NCBI GenBank assembly: GCA_016872595.1
Contig: VGZJ01000012.1
Span: 1-45,155, forward strand
DNA from: Planctomycetota bacterium
GTDB taxonomy: Bacteria; Planctomycetota; Planctomycetia; Gemmatales; Gemmataceae
Direction: 5' to 3'
DNA: 45,155 nucleotides
The notes beneath the pieces are model-generated. The model was not told the DNA's origin. It saw only the letters and a list, made by a program, of their open reading frames with translations, and made no database searches. Position 1 is the stretch's first letter, and every line of letters begins with the position of its first letter. Shown here one piece after another: positions 24,782-34,243 of this stretch. The position numbers were made by a program, and so were the translations under genes.

Positions 24782-25501
24782 TCAGTAGACCGCAGAGGTC
24801 GCGCGGGCGGGGTATTCGCCGTTGTTGTCTTCGAGGTACACGAACACATACGTTTCGTAGTCGACCTGCACGGCCACGTCCCAGTTGTTCGGCCCGACCA
24901 AGTTACCGAGCGCGTACCGAACGTACGCCCCCGGGAACGTACGCACGTGCCGGTGCGTGCCGCTGCCGGGGAGCTGGGTGACTTGTGAGACCCGGCCGAT
25001 GCGTTGGACTACGGCGATGATTCCCGCCGGGGCCGGGTGGTTGTGGGTGCCGGCGAGATTGACGATGGCGCTCGCGCCGAAGCCCAAACTGGCGGGCGCG
25101 AGCGCGGCGGCGAGCGCGCCGCCACCGGGGGGCGGCTGCCCCACGGCGCAGCAAACCACGGGGAGGATCACCACCGCGTTCGCCAGTACGTCGACCGTTT
25201 CTACCGCGTGTGAGGCCTGGTCCACCCCGTCGGAGATCGTGGCCGTGAGAACGTAGTCGGTCAGCGCTCCGACGTTGTTGAAGTTCGCGTGCCACTTCTG
25301 CGGCCCGCACACGATCCCCGCCACGGTCGCGAGCACGACCCCGTTGCGCGCGAGCGTGACCGTGATCGTCGTCCCGACGATCGCGTTCCGATCGGGCGGG
25401 TCCCGGGTGATCTCGGTGTTGGAGTACTTTCCACACACCTCGAACGTCATCGGGAGTTGGGCCCCCGGGGTGGGGGTGATGATTTCGATCGAAAGAGCCA
25501 T
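24782..25501 (-). CDS. Hypothetical protein with Ig-like N-terminal half
   Basis: The protein has 239 residues. The N-terminal ~120 residues look like a bacterial Ig-type beta-sandwich (SIEIITPTPGAQLPMTFEVC, TITVTLARNGVVLATVAG, YVLTATISDGVDQASHAV). Then comes a Gly/Pro/Ala linker with GQPPPGGGALAAALAPA. A second beta-rich part ends DYETYVFVYLEDNNGEYPAR. There is no signal peptide at this start. I do not recognise the second half. It starts 10 bases after the true end of the kinase gene, so the two are likely co-transcribed. Confidence 0.7.
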   Translation of the reverse strand: MALSIEIITPTPGAQLPMTFEVCGKYSNTEITRDPPDRNAIVGTTITVTLARNGVVLATVAGIVCGPQKWHANFNNVGALTDYVLTATISDGVDQASHAVETVDVLANAVVILPVVCCAVGQPPPGGGALAAALAPASLGFGASAIVNLAGTHNHPAPAGIIAVVQRIGRVSQVTQLPGSGTHRHVRTFPGAYVRYALGNLVGPNNWDVAVQVDYETYVFVYLEDNNGEYPARATSAVY

Positions 25502-25510
25502 ACGAACCTT

Positions 25511-27501
25511 TCACGGGTGGGGGGTGATGCGGACGTTCTTGAACGCGACCGCGGAGGACAACGAGCACAGACCGAGGGACAAGCGCGGGCCCCACCCGGG
25601 GGCACGTCGCGGGTCGAGGCCGGGCGGTTCGGCTGCGCGGTGTGCGGTAACAAGAACTTCCCGGATTCGGTGCGCACCAGCGCGGCCAGTGGCTCTTCGG
25701 GGCCGTTCGGGTCGGGCTTCCAACCGAACCGGAGCGCCTCCGGCGACACGTCCACGATGAGCGTGCGCCACGGCGGGACGCGCTCCGGGCACGGGGTCAG
25801 TTCGCGGGTGAAGAACTCGCGCACCTGCGGTACCGGGACCGAGTTCGGCTGTCGGGTCCAGGTCACGTCGATCAGCTTCAACCGGGCCTCATTCGGCGGG
25901 GTCTCGGTCCGCGCACTGACCTCGCGCAGCACGATCCCGTAGTGCCGCGCGACCGCCGCGCCGCCCGGTTCGGTCAGCCCCACGTACACCCCGGCTCACC
26001 CGCTGCTCGCGGGCCGCGAGCCGAGGTACCGCACGTCGAACAGGAGCCGGTAGCGGTCGGTCCCGGGGTCGTCGATGAACTCGAGGAGCGCGACCCCGGC
26101 GGCGTCGAAATACACGCTCTCGTCCCCCTTGACCGGCGACGGGCCGAGGGCCGCGGTTCCGAGCCGCCACTTGTGGGCCCGCGGGTACCCGCGCGCGTCG
26201 AGCAGCTGCGCGGGGCCCCCGCCGACCAACTCGCGTCGGGCCTCGTCCCACGGGTCCACGGGATCGACGGGCGCGGGCGTCGGGTCCGCGGGCCCGGGGG
26301 CGCGCCAGTACGCCGCACCCAGAACGAACGCTCCGCCGACCAGCAGCGCCACGCACGCGGCCACTGCCAGCGCCCCGCGGTGCGCCCCAGCCCACAGCCG
26401 CGCGCGGCGGGCGCGCGTCAGCTCCGGGGCGTCGGGCTTCTGCCCGGCCTCGTACCGGTCCAGGTCGGCCACGAACTCCGCGATCGACTGGTACCGGTTA
26501 TCCGGCTTCTTCTCCAAACAGCGCAACACGACGGCTTCGAGCGCGGCGGGCACGGCGGGGTTCGCCGCGCGGGGCCGGGTCGGGGCCTCGGTCCGCACCT
26601 TCTGGATGATCTCCTCACGCGTGTCGCCCTCGAACGGGGCGCGCCCGGTGAGCAGGTGGTACAGCGTCGCTCCCAACCCGTATACGTCGGACCGCGGGCC
26701 CGTTTCGCCCAACTTTCGGGAAATCTGTTCGGGCGGCATGTAACTCGGCGTGCCCAGGGCCTCACTGGCGCGCGTCACCGGGTCGAGTTCGTCGAGCTGT
26801 TTCGCCAGTCCGAAGTCGGCCACCTTCGGCGTACCGTCCGCCGCCAGCAGGATGTTGCTCGGCTTCAGGTCGCGGTGGATCACCTTCTCGGCGTGGGCCG
26901 CGGCGACCGCGCCCGCGACCGTGCGGATCAGGCGCACCGCGTCGGCCACGGGCATCGGGCCGTCGAGCACGCGCGACAGTGGGCCGCCCGTCACGTGCTC
27001 CATCGTGAAGTACGGGTCGGCGCGCAGGAAGTCGTGCGCGAGGACGCGCACGATGTTCGGGTGGTCGAGCTTCGCGAGCACGCGCAGCTCGGTCACGAAG
27101 CGGTCGAACGCGCCTTGGTCGCCGGGGAACCGCAGATACTTCATCGCCACGTGGCGCTCGGACGCCTGTTCGCGCGCGAGGTACACCACGCCCATGCCGC
27201 CGCCGCCCAGCCGCCGCAGCAGGTCGTAGCCGGGCGGCGCGGCCGGGAGCAGTTCGCCAGCGCCGGCCGCGGGTCCGGTGGCCGTGGGGCCGTCCGGCAT
27301 TTGAGTGATGGTGGGCAGGGCCGACGAGCCGGGGCCGAACGTGCCGGTGGGCGCGCCCGACGGCGACGCGGGCGGCAGGAACGGGCTGGTCGCGGGGGTG
27401 GCGGGCGTCTCGGAGGTCGACGCGCAGGTCAAGCAGAGACCGTCCGGCGTCAGGAGCGCCGCGGGGAGCGAACATTTTGGACAGGTGCCGGGCGACGACA
27501 C
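25511..27501 (-). pseudogene. Ser/Thr protein kinase broken by a stop and a frameshift
   Basis: The first 501 residues are intact: zinc ribbon CPKC-(12)-CLTC (7-26), a Pro-rich linker, then a Hanks kinase domain with GGGGMGVVYLAR (99-110), Lys121, HRDLKPSN (209-216), DFGLAK (229-234) and GTPSYMPPEQ. One membrane helix follows (about 377-398), then an extracytoplasmic domain. TGA at 25996-25998 interrupts that domain (VRYLGSRPASSG, stop, AGVYVGLTEPGG), and the same frame continues for over 100 residues. A second lesion, a frameshift near 25600-25640, is needed to join the natural C-terminus FKNVRITPHP ending at 25511. The kinase domain itself could still be made and be active; the sensor domain would be truncated. 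CGA to TGA is the simplest stop origin. Confidence 0.75.
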
Positions 27502-27609
27502 GGGGCGGCCTTCAGGAAGGGAGCGCGTCGATAGCTTGCGCTCACACTATCCCCGCGCGCGCCGGGCTGCAAGCACGATCCGCGATTTTCTTCACCCCGG
27601 CGCGCGGCG

Positions 27610-28122
27610 CTACTTCTTCCCCTGCTCGCGCTTGCGGCGGAAGAAGTCGGTCAGCGCTGTGGCGCAGCGGTCGGCCAGCACCCCGCCCACGACCGCGGCC
27701 CGGTGGTTTAGGCGCTCGTCGCTGGCGATCTGGTACAGCGTGTGGCACGCCCCGGCCTTGGGGTCCGTGCAACCGTACACGACCATCGGGAGTCGCGCTT
27801 GCACGATCCCGCCGGCACACATCGGGCACGGCTCCAGCGTCACGTACAGGATGCACTTCTCCAGACGCCACGACTTGAGCGCGCTCGCGGCCTGCGTCAT
27901 CGCGATCATCTCGGCGTGCGCGGTCGGGTCGTTCAGTTGTTCGCGCATGTTGTGCGCGCACCCGATCACGCCCTGTTCGGGGTGAACGACCACCGCGCCA
28001 ACGGGCACCTCGTCTTCCTCTGCCGCGCGCGCGGCCTCGTCGAGGGCCCGCTCCATGTGGTGCAAGTGAAACGGGTGCGCCGGATCAGCGAACGCCAGAT
28101 CGAACAGGCCGAGTGGGTCCAT
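27610..28122 (-). CDS. tadA: tRNA-specific adenosine deaminase
   Basis: The protein has 170 residues. The zinc site is complete: HAE (69-71) in [11 protein letters not shown] and PCPMC (98-102) in [20 protein letters not shown] precedes. It converts the wobble adenosine of tRNA-Arg(ACG) to inosine, an essential step. The start at 28122 gives an N-terminal extension of about 22 residues before the usual [13 protein letters not shown] at 28056 is a possible alternative. TATACT ends 6 bases before the ATG at 28122 on the minus strand, with no ribosome site, so the message may be leaderless. It is divergent from the next gene. Confidence 0.92.
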   Translation of the reverse strand: MDPLGLFDLAFADPAHPFHLHHMERALDEAARAAEEDEVPVGAVVVHPEQGVIGCAHNMREQLNDPTAHAEMIAMTQAASALKSWRLEKCILYVTLEPCPMCAGGIVQARLPMVVYGCTDPKAGACHTLYQIASDERLNHRAAVVGGVLADRCATALTDFFRRKREQGKK

Positions 28123-28213
28123 CTGCGCAGTATAGCAGCGTTCCGTAAAATGCGCCCACGTGCGCGGCGAATCGCTATTCGGGGCGCACGTCACATCTCT
28201 CACGGAGTTCGCG

Positions 28214-28966
28214 ATGTTACGGTTCAGTAGCGCGGCACTGGCGGTCGGGTTCCTCGTCGCGGCGGGTCCGGCGCGGGCCGACGACGCGGCCGAGGCCAAG
28301 AAGCTCATCGAGAAGGCGGTCAAGGCTCACGGCGGGCAAGAGGCGCTGGACAGGTTCACCGGCGGCGCGGTGACGTTTAAGGGCACGTTCCACGGCATGG
28401 GCGAGGGCGTCCCGGTCAGCGGCACGGTCACGACCGGTGGTGCGGACAAGCAGCGCGTCGAACTGGAGATCGAAGCCGGCGGGCAGAAGGTATCCGTGGT
28501 GGTCGTCCTCGCAGGCACGAAGGGCTGGTCCAAGATCATCAAGGACGTTACCGAGATGACCAAGGATCAGCTCGCGGAGGCGCGCGAACAGGCCTACGCC
28601 GGCTGGGTGACGACACTGGCCCCGCTGAAGAGCAAGCAGTTCACCTTCGCCACCACCGGCGAGATCAAGGTCGATGGCAAGGTCGCGCTCGGCGTGAAGG
28701 TGAGCAGCAAGGGGCACCGCGACATTGACCTGTACTTTGACAAGGTGAGCGGTCTGCTGGTGAAGTCCGAGACGCGCGTGAAGGACGATACCAGCGGGCA
28801 AGAAGTGAACGAGGAAGGGTTCCCGGGCGACTACAAGGACGTACAGGGCACGAAGCAGCCGAACCAGTTTACCGTTAAGCGCGACGGCAAGTTGTTTATC
28901 GAGGGCGTGGCGAGCAAGGTGGAACTGTTCGAGAAGGTGGACGACAGCACCTTCGCGAAGCCCTAA
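28214..28966 (+). CDS. LolA-like exported protein
   Basis: The protein has 250 residues. ATG at 28214 has GGAG about 8 nt upstream and gives a signal peptide ([20 protein letters not shown], then [10 protein letters not shown]). The mature part begins with the helix [20 protein letters not shown], common in secreted planctomycete proteins. Beta strands of the LolA/LolB-like barrel follow ([60 protein letters not shown]). It may bind a lipid or other hydrophobic ligand, but the function is not known. A strong hairpin follows the stop. Confidence 0.75.
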   Translation: MLRFSSAALAVGFLVAAGPARADDAAEAKKLIEKAVKAHGGQEALDRFTGGAVTFKGTFHGMGEGVPVSGTVTTGGADKQRVELEIEAGGQKVSVVVVLAGTKGWSKIIKDVTEMTKDQLAEAREQAYAGWVTTLAPLKSKQFTFATTGEIKVDGKVALGVKVSSKGHRDIDLYFDKVSGLLVKSETRVKDDTSGQEVNEEGFPGDYKDVQGTKQPNQFTVKRDGKLFIEGVASKVELFEKVDDSTFAKP

Positions 28967-28995
28967 CCCCACGAGCGAGTGGCGCGGTGCCAGCG

Positions 28996-29053
28996 CGCCG
29001 GTGCGAGACCCACTCAAGTACGCACGACGAACTGAGTGGGTCTCGCACCGGCG
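28996..29053. repeat. Perfect 21-bp hairpin between two plus-strand genes
   Basis: Arms 28996-29016 and 29033-29053 (core GGTGCGAGACCCACTCA) are perfectly complementary with a 16-base loop. It follows the LolA-like gene by 29 bases. No U-tract follows. It may terminate transcription, or be one copy of a mobile palindrome family with no second copy in this window. Confidence 0.65.
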
Positions 29054-29099
29054 GGCTCACGCCGCGCCGCTCGCTTGAGAACCGTGTGGAGCCTCTCTC

Positions 29100-31400
29100 G
29101 TGCCTCTCCCCTCGCGCCGCGAGTTCGTCGCCACTAGCGCCGCGATCACTGTCGCTTCGCCAACGACGAGTGCCGCGGCCGACGGCGCGAAGCCCGACAT
29201 TTGGGGGCGCGCGATCCTGCCGCAGCCGTTCGAGAAGGGGCCGTTCCGCGAGGTGAAGGTGCCCGCGTGGGTACACGACACCACCGGGGCCGGGTACACG
29301 CTCTCCGTGATGAGCGCCGCGCAGCGGAAAGACGCCGCCGAAGCCGGCGTCACGCTCTCCGAGGTCGGGTTCGTCGATCCCTTCTACGCCTACTACGACA
29401 GCAAGCTCCTCAAGCGCCGCAGCCCGCACGTTCCGCTCGACCGCGTGAAGAACGACATTGCGGAGTATCAGAAACTCGGCGTCCGCGTGCTCGGTGTGTA
29501 CCCGCCCACGCTGCAAGCGGAGGTGTGGGAACTGCACCCCGACTGGCGGCGCGTCGCCACCGACACGAACGAGGTGCCGGAAGTCGACCTGAAGAAGTAC
29601 CCGCACGGCGGGATGCTGTGCCCGCTCGGTCCCTACGGCGACTTCTTCATTGATGTGCTCGCGGAGATCGTCACGCGGTTCCCGCAGGTAAGCGCGTTCA
29701 GCTTCGACGGCCTGCACCACGGCGGCGGGTGCTACTGCAAGCACTGCCGCGCGAACTACAAGGCCGACACCGGCGGCGCGATCCCCAAGCGCGACATGCA
29801 GAGCGCCGACTACCGCACGTATTCCCACTGGGCCGACCGCAAGCTCGAATCGCTCCTGCAGCGGACGCAGGCGCGGTTGAAGGCGATCAACCCCGACATC
29901 GCGCTCGTGACGTGGACGACGAACGCCGGGCGGTTCGGCCACTTCCTCGACATCCCACGGAACATGTCCGCGCGCATGAACCTGCTGTTCGACGCGCCCG
30001 ATCAAGAGTTCTGGATGGACGAGACCAACCGCGGCGCGAGCGTCGTGCCGGCGTTCGGCGCGGCCTACGTGTGGGCGGTCAGCAACCACCGCGTCGCGTT
30101 CGCCGAGCCGTACTTGATGAGCCGCGGCAACCCGTACGGCAAGGACAGCTTCCCGGCGCACGAGGTCGAGCGGCGGATGATGCTCGCGCTCGCGCACGGC
30201 GCGGGGCCGAGCATCGCGGCCCTTCAGCCCGATCACCTGAAAGCCGGCACCGCGCGCGCGATGGCCGAGGTCAAGAAGCGCAAGCCGTGGCTAACCCACA
30301 AAGAGCCGGAGCCGTGGGCCGCGGTCCTGATGAGCGACAACACCCGCGCGTTCTACGGCCGCTCCGCGGGTCAGGTCGAAGACCGCTACCTCGCCAACGT
30401 GTTCGGGTTCTTCCGCGCCGCGCTCGAAGAACACCTGCCGTTCACGCTCATCAACGATTGGAACCTGACCGACGCCGACCTCGCGAAGTTCAAGGTGCTG
30501 GTGCTGCCGAACGCCGCGTGCCTCGACGACGCGCAGTGCGCCGCGGTCGCGACGTTCGTGAAGAACGGCGGCGGGTTGGTCGCGTCGCTCGATACCGGCC
30601 TGTGCGACGAGTTCGGCACGCCGCGCGACACGCCGGCGCTGGCGGACGTGCTGGGCGTGACACACAAGGGCGTCGCGGTCGCGGGCAAGATCGACAACAA
30701 GATCGACGAGAACTTCGCCCGCACGCTGCCGCCGGAATACTGGCAGAAGCGGAAGGGCGTGTGGGACTTCAAGCGCACCGGCGGGGCGAAATCGTTCCTC
30801 GCGGCCGACGCGCTCGCCGCGCTGCTGGGTAAAGGTTTGGTCACGTTCAAGGGGCCGGTCGCGCGCGTCGTACCGGCGCGACTCAGCGGCACCGATGCGA
30901 CCGTGCGCACGAAGGACAGCGCGAAGGCCGAGGAACTGCCCGCGGTCGTGTCGAGCACGTTCGGCACGGGGAAGGTGGTGTACCTCGCGGCCGGCATCGA
31001 CGCGGCGCACTACCTGCTGTCGTACCCGTATCACCGCGTCGTCCTCGCGAGCGCGATTCGGCACGTCGCGCCGGCCGCGCCGCCGGTCGAGGTGCGCGCG
31101 CCGATGTGCGTTCACGCGGTCGTGGTGCGGCAGAAGAAGGCCGGCGAGCGCCTCATCATCCACCTTTACAACGACCTGAACACGACCGCGGGCCACGGCC
31201 ACCCGGCCGAAGAGGTGCCGCTGCGCGAAGAGGTGATCCCGATTCACGACATCGGCATCACGCTCCGCGGCTACAAGGTGAAGGGCGCGCGCCAAGAGCC
31301 GGACGGCGCGGCGCTCGAAACCAATACCGCGGGCGACGTGACGACGTTCACCGTGCCGAAGCTCACCGTCCACACGATGGCCGTTGTGGAGTTGGGGTAG
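29100..31400 (+). CDS. Tat-exported glycosidase-like protein with glutamine-amidotransferase-like domain
   Basis: The protein has 766 residues, with GTG start and GGAG about 10 nt upstream. The N-terminus has a Tat-like motif (SRREFVATSAAITVASP). The first ~400 residues look like a TIM barrel of the beta-galactosidase/alpha-fucosidase type: EYQKLGVRVLGVYPPTLQAE, GPYGDFFIDVLAEIVTRFPQ, SAFSFDGLHHGGGCYCKHCR. Next comes a Rossmann-like domain as in GH42 trimerisation domains (FTLINDWNLTDADLAKFKVL, VLPNAACLDDAQCAAVATFV, KNGGGLVASLDTG). A beta-sandwich tail follows. A Cys/His pattern (HHGGGCYCKHC) near residues 203-213 is conspicuous and could bind metal. The substrate is unknown. It converges on the oxidoreductase gene with a 5-base gap. 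Confidence 0.75.
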   Translation: MPLPSRREFVATSAAITVASPTTSAAADGAKPDIWGRAILPQPFEKGPFREVKVPAWVHDTTGAGYTLSVMSAAQRKDAAEAGVTLSEVGFVDPFYAYYDSKLLKRRSPHVPLDRVKNDIAEYQKLGVRVLGVYPPTLQAEVWELHPDWRRVATDTNEVPEVDLKKYPHGGMLCPLGPYGDFFIDVLAEIVTRFPQVSAFSFDGLHHGGGCYCKHCRANYKADTGGAIPKRDMQSADYRTYSHWADRKLESLLQRTQARLKAINPDIALVTWTTNAGRFGHFLDIPRNMSARMNLLFDAPDQEFWMDETNRGASVVPAFGAAYVWAVSNHRVAFAEPYLMSRGNPYGKDSFPAHEVERRMMLALAHGAGPSIAALQPDHLKAGTARAMAEVKKRKPWLTHKEPEPWAAVLMSDNTRAFYGRSAGQVEDRYLANVFGFFRAALEEHLPFTLINDWNLTDADLAKFKVLVLPNAACLDDAQCAAVATFVKNGGGLVASLDTGLCDEFGTPRDTPALADVLGVTHKGVAVAGKIDNKIDENFARTLPPEYWQKRKGVWDFKRTGGAKSFLAADALAALLGKGLVTFKGPVARVVPARLSGTDATVRTKDSAKAEELPAVVSSTFGTGKVVYLAAGIDAAHYLLSYPYHRVVLASAIRHVAPAAPPVEVRAPMCVHAVVVRQKKAGERLIIHLYNDLNTTAGHGHPAEEVPLREEVIPIHDIGITLRGYKVKGARQEPDGAALETNTAGDVTTFTVPKLTVHTMAVVELG

Positions 31401-31405
31401 CCGCG

Positions 31406-32536
31406 CTAGCCCCGCAGTTCCTTCATCGTGACGGGCTTCTTCTGGTACACGGCCTCGCGCACCAGCAGGCACGCCAGCACCGCGTCGCGGCCGTGTTCGA
31501 CCGTCGCCACCGGCGGCTTGCGGTCGCGCACGCTCGCCGCGAACGCTTCGAGGCCGAGCTTCGTGTTGTTGATCGCGCCCTTCGCGCTGTGCGCAACCTT
31601 GTCTGGCACGTTCAGTTCCTTGCGGTACGCGATCACCCCGCTGTTGAAGTCGATGCCGGCCTTCACCCCGTTGAGCCGCGTGTACTCGTCGTTGAACTCC
31701 TTAGTGAACTTGCCGTTCTGCCCGGACGCCACCCACGAGTGCAGGATGTTGACGAGGCAGCCGTTTTCGTACTCGACCACGGCCGAGTAGTAATCGGTCA
31801 CGTCGCGGTCCGGCTGGTAGGTCTTGAACAGCCCGGCGCGGCCCATGCCCATCGCCCGCACCGGCAGCCCCTTGCACGCCCAGTTGATCACGTCCCAGTT
31901 GTGGCAGGCCTGTTCCACCATCCAGTCGCCGCTCTGCGCCTTCTTGCCGAACCAGTCGCCGTACGGCCCCCACGAGTTCGACCACAGGATGCGGCCCTCG
32001 ATCAGCTCGCCCAGTTCGCCCTTGTGGATCAGTTGCATAGGTTCGATGAACCGCGGGTCGGCCCGGCGCTGGAACCCGATCTGCACGATCTGCTTGCTGG
32101 CGTTCGCGGCCTTCACGACCTTCTCGCAGTCGGCCGGCGTGAGGCACATGGGCTTCTCGCCGTACAGGTCTTTGCCCGCGGCGATCACGTCGAGGTAGCA
32201 CGCGGCGTGCAGGTCGCACGGCAGCGCGCTCACCACGGCCTGTACGCCCTTGTCTTCGAGCAGCTTCTTCCAATCCGCGTGGTGCGCCGGCTCCTTCTGC
32301 CCGGTGCCGGTGATGAGCGTCGCGGCCCGCTTGCGGTGGTCCTCCTTGATGTCGCACACCGCGACCACGTCGCCGAGTTTGGCATCGAGGAAGTTGCGGA
32401 GGAGCGCGGTGCCGCGGTTCCCGACCCCGATGAACCCGACGCGCAGCCGGTCGCCGTCGGCGGCCGAGAGGCGCGACGCGGCGGCCGTGGCGACCGCGGC
32501 GGAAGCGAGGAACGCGCGACGATTGACGTTCGACAT
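31406..32536 (-). CDS. Gfo/Idh/MocA family oxidoreductase, Tat-exported
   Basis: The protein has 376 residues. The start at 32536 gives a twin-arginine signal, NRRAFLASAAVATAAASRLS. The NAD(P)-binding Rossmann fold follows (RVGFIGVGNRGTALLRNFLD, VVAVCDIKEDHRKRA). GEKPMCLTPADCEKV has the EKP motif of the family with the catalytic-type Lys. The second domain contains WGPYGDWFGKKAQSGDWMVE and QACHNWDVINWACKG. It probably oxidises or reduces a sugar or inositol in the periplasm with a tightly bound nucleotide. A long nested palindrome separates it from the divergent DUF1080 gene. The pair fits sugar-ring oxidation, as DUF1080 enzymes cleave 3-keto-disaccharides. Confidence 0.92.
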   Translation of the reverse strand: MSNVNRRAFLASAAVATAAASRLSAADGDRLRVGFIGVGNRGTALLRNFLDAKLGDVVAVCDIKEDHRKRAATLITGTGQKEPAHHADWKKLLEDKGVQAVVSALPCDLHAACYLDVIAAGKDLYGEKPMCLTPADCEKVVKAANASKQIVQIGFQRRADPRFIEPMQLIHKGELGELIEGRILWSNSWGPYGDWFGKKAQSGDWMVEQACHNWDVINWACKGLPVRAMGMGRAGLFKTYQPDRDVTDYYSAVVEYENGCLVNILHSWVASGQNGKFTKEFNDEYTRLNGVKAGIDFNSGVIAYRKELNVPDKVAHSAKGAINNTKLGLEAFAASVRDRKPPVATVEHGRDAVLACLLVREAVYQKKPVTMKELRG

Positions 32537-32587
32537 GGGTGATACCTGTGGAAGAGGAACGAGACGCGCACCACAATACCAGAGCGG

Positions 32588-32708
32588 AACCCACCCCCCA
32601 ACCCCCTCCCTGAAGGGAGGGGGAGTAAGGCAACCTAACCCCCCGGCCCCCTTCCCTTCAGGGAAGGGGGCCGGGGGGTTAGGTTCTGCCGGGGCCGGGG
32701 GGTGGGTT
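32588..32708. repeat. Nested C/G-rich palindromes, MITE-like
   Basis: A perfect 26-bp stem (32632-32657 with 32660-32685) has a loop of only two bases. A second hairpin (CCCCCTCCCT / AGGGAGGGGG, about 32603-32624) lies beside it. Outer near-complementary arms AACCCACCCCCCAACCCC and GGGGCCGGGGGGTGGGTT enclose both. It fills most of the 197-base divergent gap between the oxidoreductase and DUF1080 genes. Confidence 0.85.
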
Positions 32709-32733
32709 GCCTTTCCCCCACAAGGAACCAGCA

Positions 32734-33498
32734 ATGACCAAGTCTCGCACGCTCCTCCTCGCCGCGCTGGGCGCGGTCGCCGTGTTCGGCGCGATGACCG
32801 CGTTCGCACAGAAGGAATACAAGAGCGGGATCGTGTTCCCGGAACCGGCGGTCGTGACGCCCGGCAAGAGCGACCACGAACCGCCGTCGGACGCGGTCGT
32901 CCTCTTCGACGGCAAAGACCTGTCGAAGTGGAAGGGCGGCGAGAAGTGGGAAATCAAGGACGGGTACGCGGTCGTGAAGGGCGGCGACATCACCACGAAG
33001 GACTCGTTCGGCGACTACCAACTGCACGTCGAGTTCGCCACGCCGGAAGTGGTGAAGGGCAGCGGGCAGGGCCGCGGTAACAGCGGCGTGTTCCTCGCCA
33101 ACCGTTACGAGGTGCAGGTGCTCGACTCGTTCAACAACAAGACGTACTTCGACGGCCAGTGCGCGAGCCTGTACAAGCAGACGCCGCCGATGGTGAACGC
33201 CTGCCGCAAGCCGGGCGAGTGGCAGAGCTACGACATCATCTTCACCGCGCCGCGGTTCGATGAGCAATCCAAGGAACCGAAGGTTCTCAAGCCCGGCTAC
33301 GTCACGGTGATCCACAACGGCGTGTGCGTGCAGAACCACTTCGAGCTTCTTGGCAACACGAGCTACGACAAGCCGCCGGCGTACGAGAAGCACCCGCTGA
33401 AGCAACCGATTCGGTTGCAGAACCACGGCGACCTCGTGAAGTACCGCAACATCTGGCTCCGCGAGATCAAGCCGCTCGAAGGGAAGAAGCCGCAATGA
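32734..33498 (+). CDS. 3-keto-disaccharide hydrolase (DUF1080) family protein
   Basis: The protein has 254 residues. ATG at 32734 has AAGGAA about 7 nt upstream. Signal peptide: [20 protein letters not shown], then MTAFAQ. The jelly-roll DUF1080 domain shows the usual motifs: [65 protein letters not shown], and the Glu-rich substrate face. Family members hydrolyse 3-ketotrehalose and similar sugars. It is next to, and divergent from, an exported sugar oxidoreductase, a pairing that makes metabolic sense. The next gene overlaps its stop by ATGA. Confidence 0.92.
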   Translation: MTKSRTLLLAALGAVAVFGAMTAFAQKEYKSGIVFPEPAVVTPGKSDHEPPSDAVVLFDGKDLSKWKGGEKWEIKDGYAVVKGGDITTKDSFGDYQLHVEFATPEVVKGSGQGRGNSGVFLANRYEVQVLDSFNNKTYFDGQCASLYKQTPPMVNACRKPGEWQSYDIIFTAPRFDEQSKEPKVLKPGYVTVIHNGVCVQNHFELLGNTSYDKPPAYEKHPLKQPIRLQNHGDLVKYRNIWLREIKPLEGKKPQ

Positions 33499-34241
33499 GT
33501 ACGCCCGCTTCGCGGAGCCGGTTCGTCGTGCCCGTGCTGTGCGCGGGCGCGCTCGTCGCCGTTGTGGTGGCCGCCGTGTGGCAGTCCAACCGCAAGGACG
33601 CGCCGCCGCCGGCCGCGGTCGAAGCGCCGCCGCCGGTGGGCCGCGACGCGCTCGCGCGCGAGACGAAGGCGAGAATCGACGAACTGAACGCAATCGAGCC
33701 GGGCGATTGGGCCGGCTTCGACCGCACCGCACCGGGCCGCAAGGTACTCGCGAGCGGCGACACCGCGAGCCGCGACGCGCTCGTTGCGGCCGAGGAGAAA
33801 TGGGTGGACGATAGAGCCGTGTCGCTGCGGGGTATGCAGGCTCAGCTTCAGACCCTGATCGGTCTACAGTCTCTCCCGCGAGAATCGCCCGCGCGCGTGA
33901 ATTGGTACGCGGAGGTGCAAAGCGTGATGGCGCTTCAGTCGCTCGACCGAACCGACGGTCGCTTCAAGTTCGCGCGCGCGACGCTGTTCGCCGGCGCGCA
34001 AGCCGCAGTCGAAAGTGAGGTCGCGGCTTACCACGCGACCAAGCACTTCCACCGCGCGCACGGGATCGCGCGGAAGCACGCGGTCGATTGGAACGCCACC
34101 GCGACGCTGCTCGGACCGAACGAGGTGGCGAAGCTCGACGCGCTGCGCAAGACGTGCGCCGCGCTCGCAAACCCAGATGTGCCCGACCCGGACCCAGACG
34201 GCGACCCCGACATCGCCCCGCCCCCGCGCCCGAAGCAGTAA
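33495..34241 (+). CDS. Membrane-anchored protein of unknown function
   Basis: The protein has 248 residues. Its ATG overlaps the stop of the DUF1080 gene (ATGA at 33495), so translation is coupled. One N-terminal anchor ([20 protein letters not shown], about 10-29) is followed by a Pro-rich stretch ([14 protein letters not shown]), a helical charged region, and a very acidic Asp/Pro tail ([20 protein letters not shown]). No domain is recognised. The acidic DPDPDGDPD tail could bind cations. Confidence 0.75.
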   Translation: MSTPASRSRFVVPVLCAGALVAVVVAAVWQSNRKDAPPPAAVEAPPPVGRDALARETKARIDELNAIEPGDWAGFDRTAPGRKVLASGDTASRDALVAAEEKWVDDRAVSLRGMQAQLQTLIGLQSLPRESPARVNWYAEVQSVMALQSLDRTDGRFKFARATLFAGAQAAVESEVAAYHATKHFHRAHGIARKHAVDWNATATLLGPNEVAKLDALRKTCAALANPDVPDPDPDGDPDIAPPPRPKQ

Positions 34242-34243
34242 CG

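Noticed and set aside
24782-25501. Phage tail or baseplate protein as the identity of the Ig-like hypothetical
   Set aside because: There are no other phage genes in the window, and the Ig-like fold is not specific.
25996-25998. TGA in the kinase gene read as selenocysteine or programmed readthrough
   Set aside because: There is no redox motif at the site, no evident downstream stem of SECIS type, and a further frameshift follows. A lesion or sequence error is simpler.
29500-30236. Long minus-strand frame opposite the glycosidase-like gene
   Set aside because: It is a His/Val/Arg-rich shadow. The plus-strand product has a coherent Tat signal and domain order.
32603-32685. Closely spaced hairpins considered as a CRISPR array
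   Set aside because: There are no equal-length direct repeats with distinct spacers; the structure is a nested inverted repeat.
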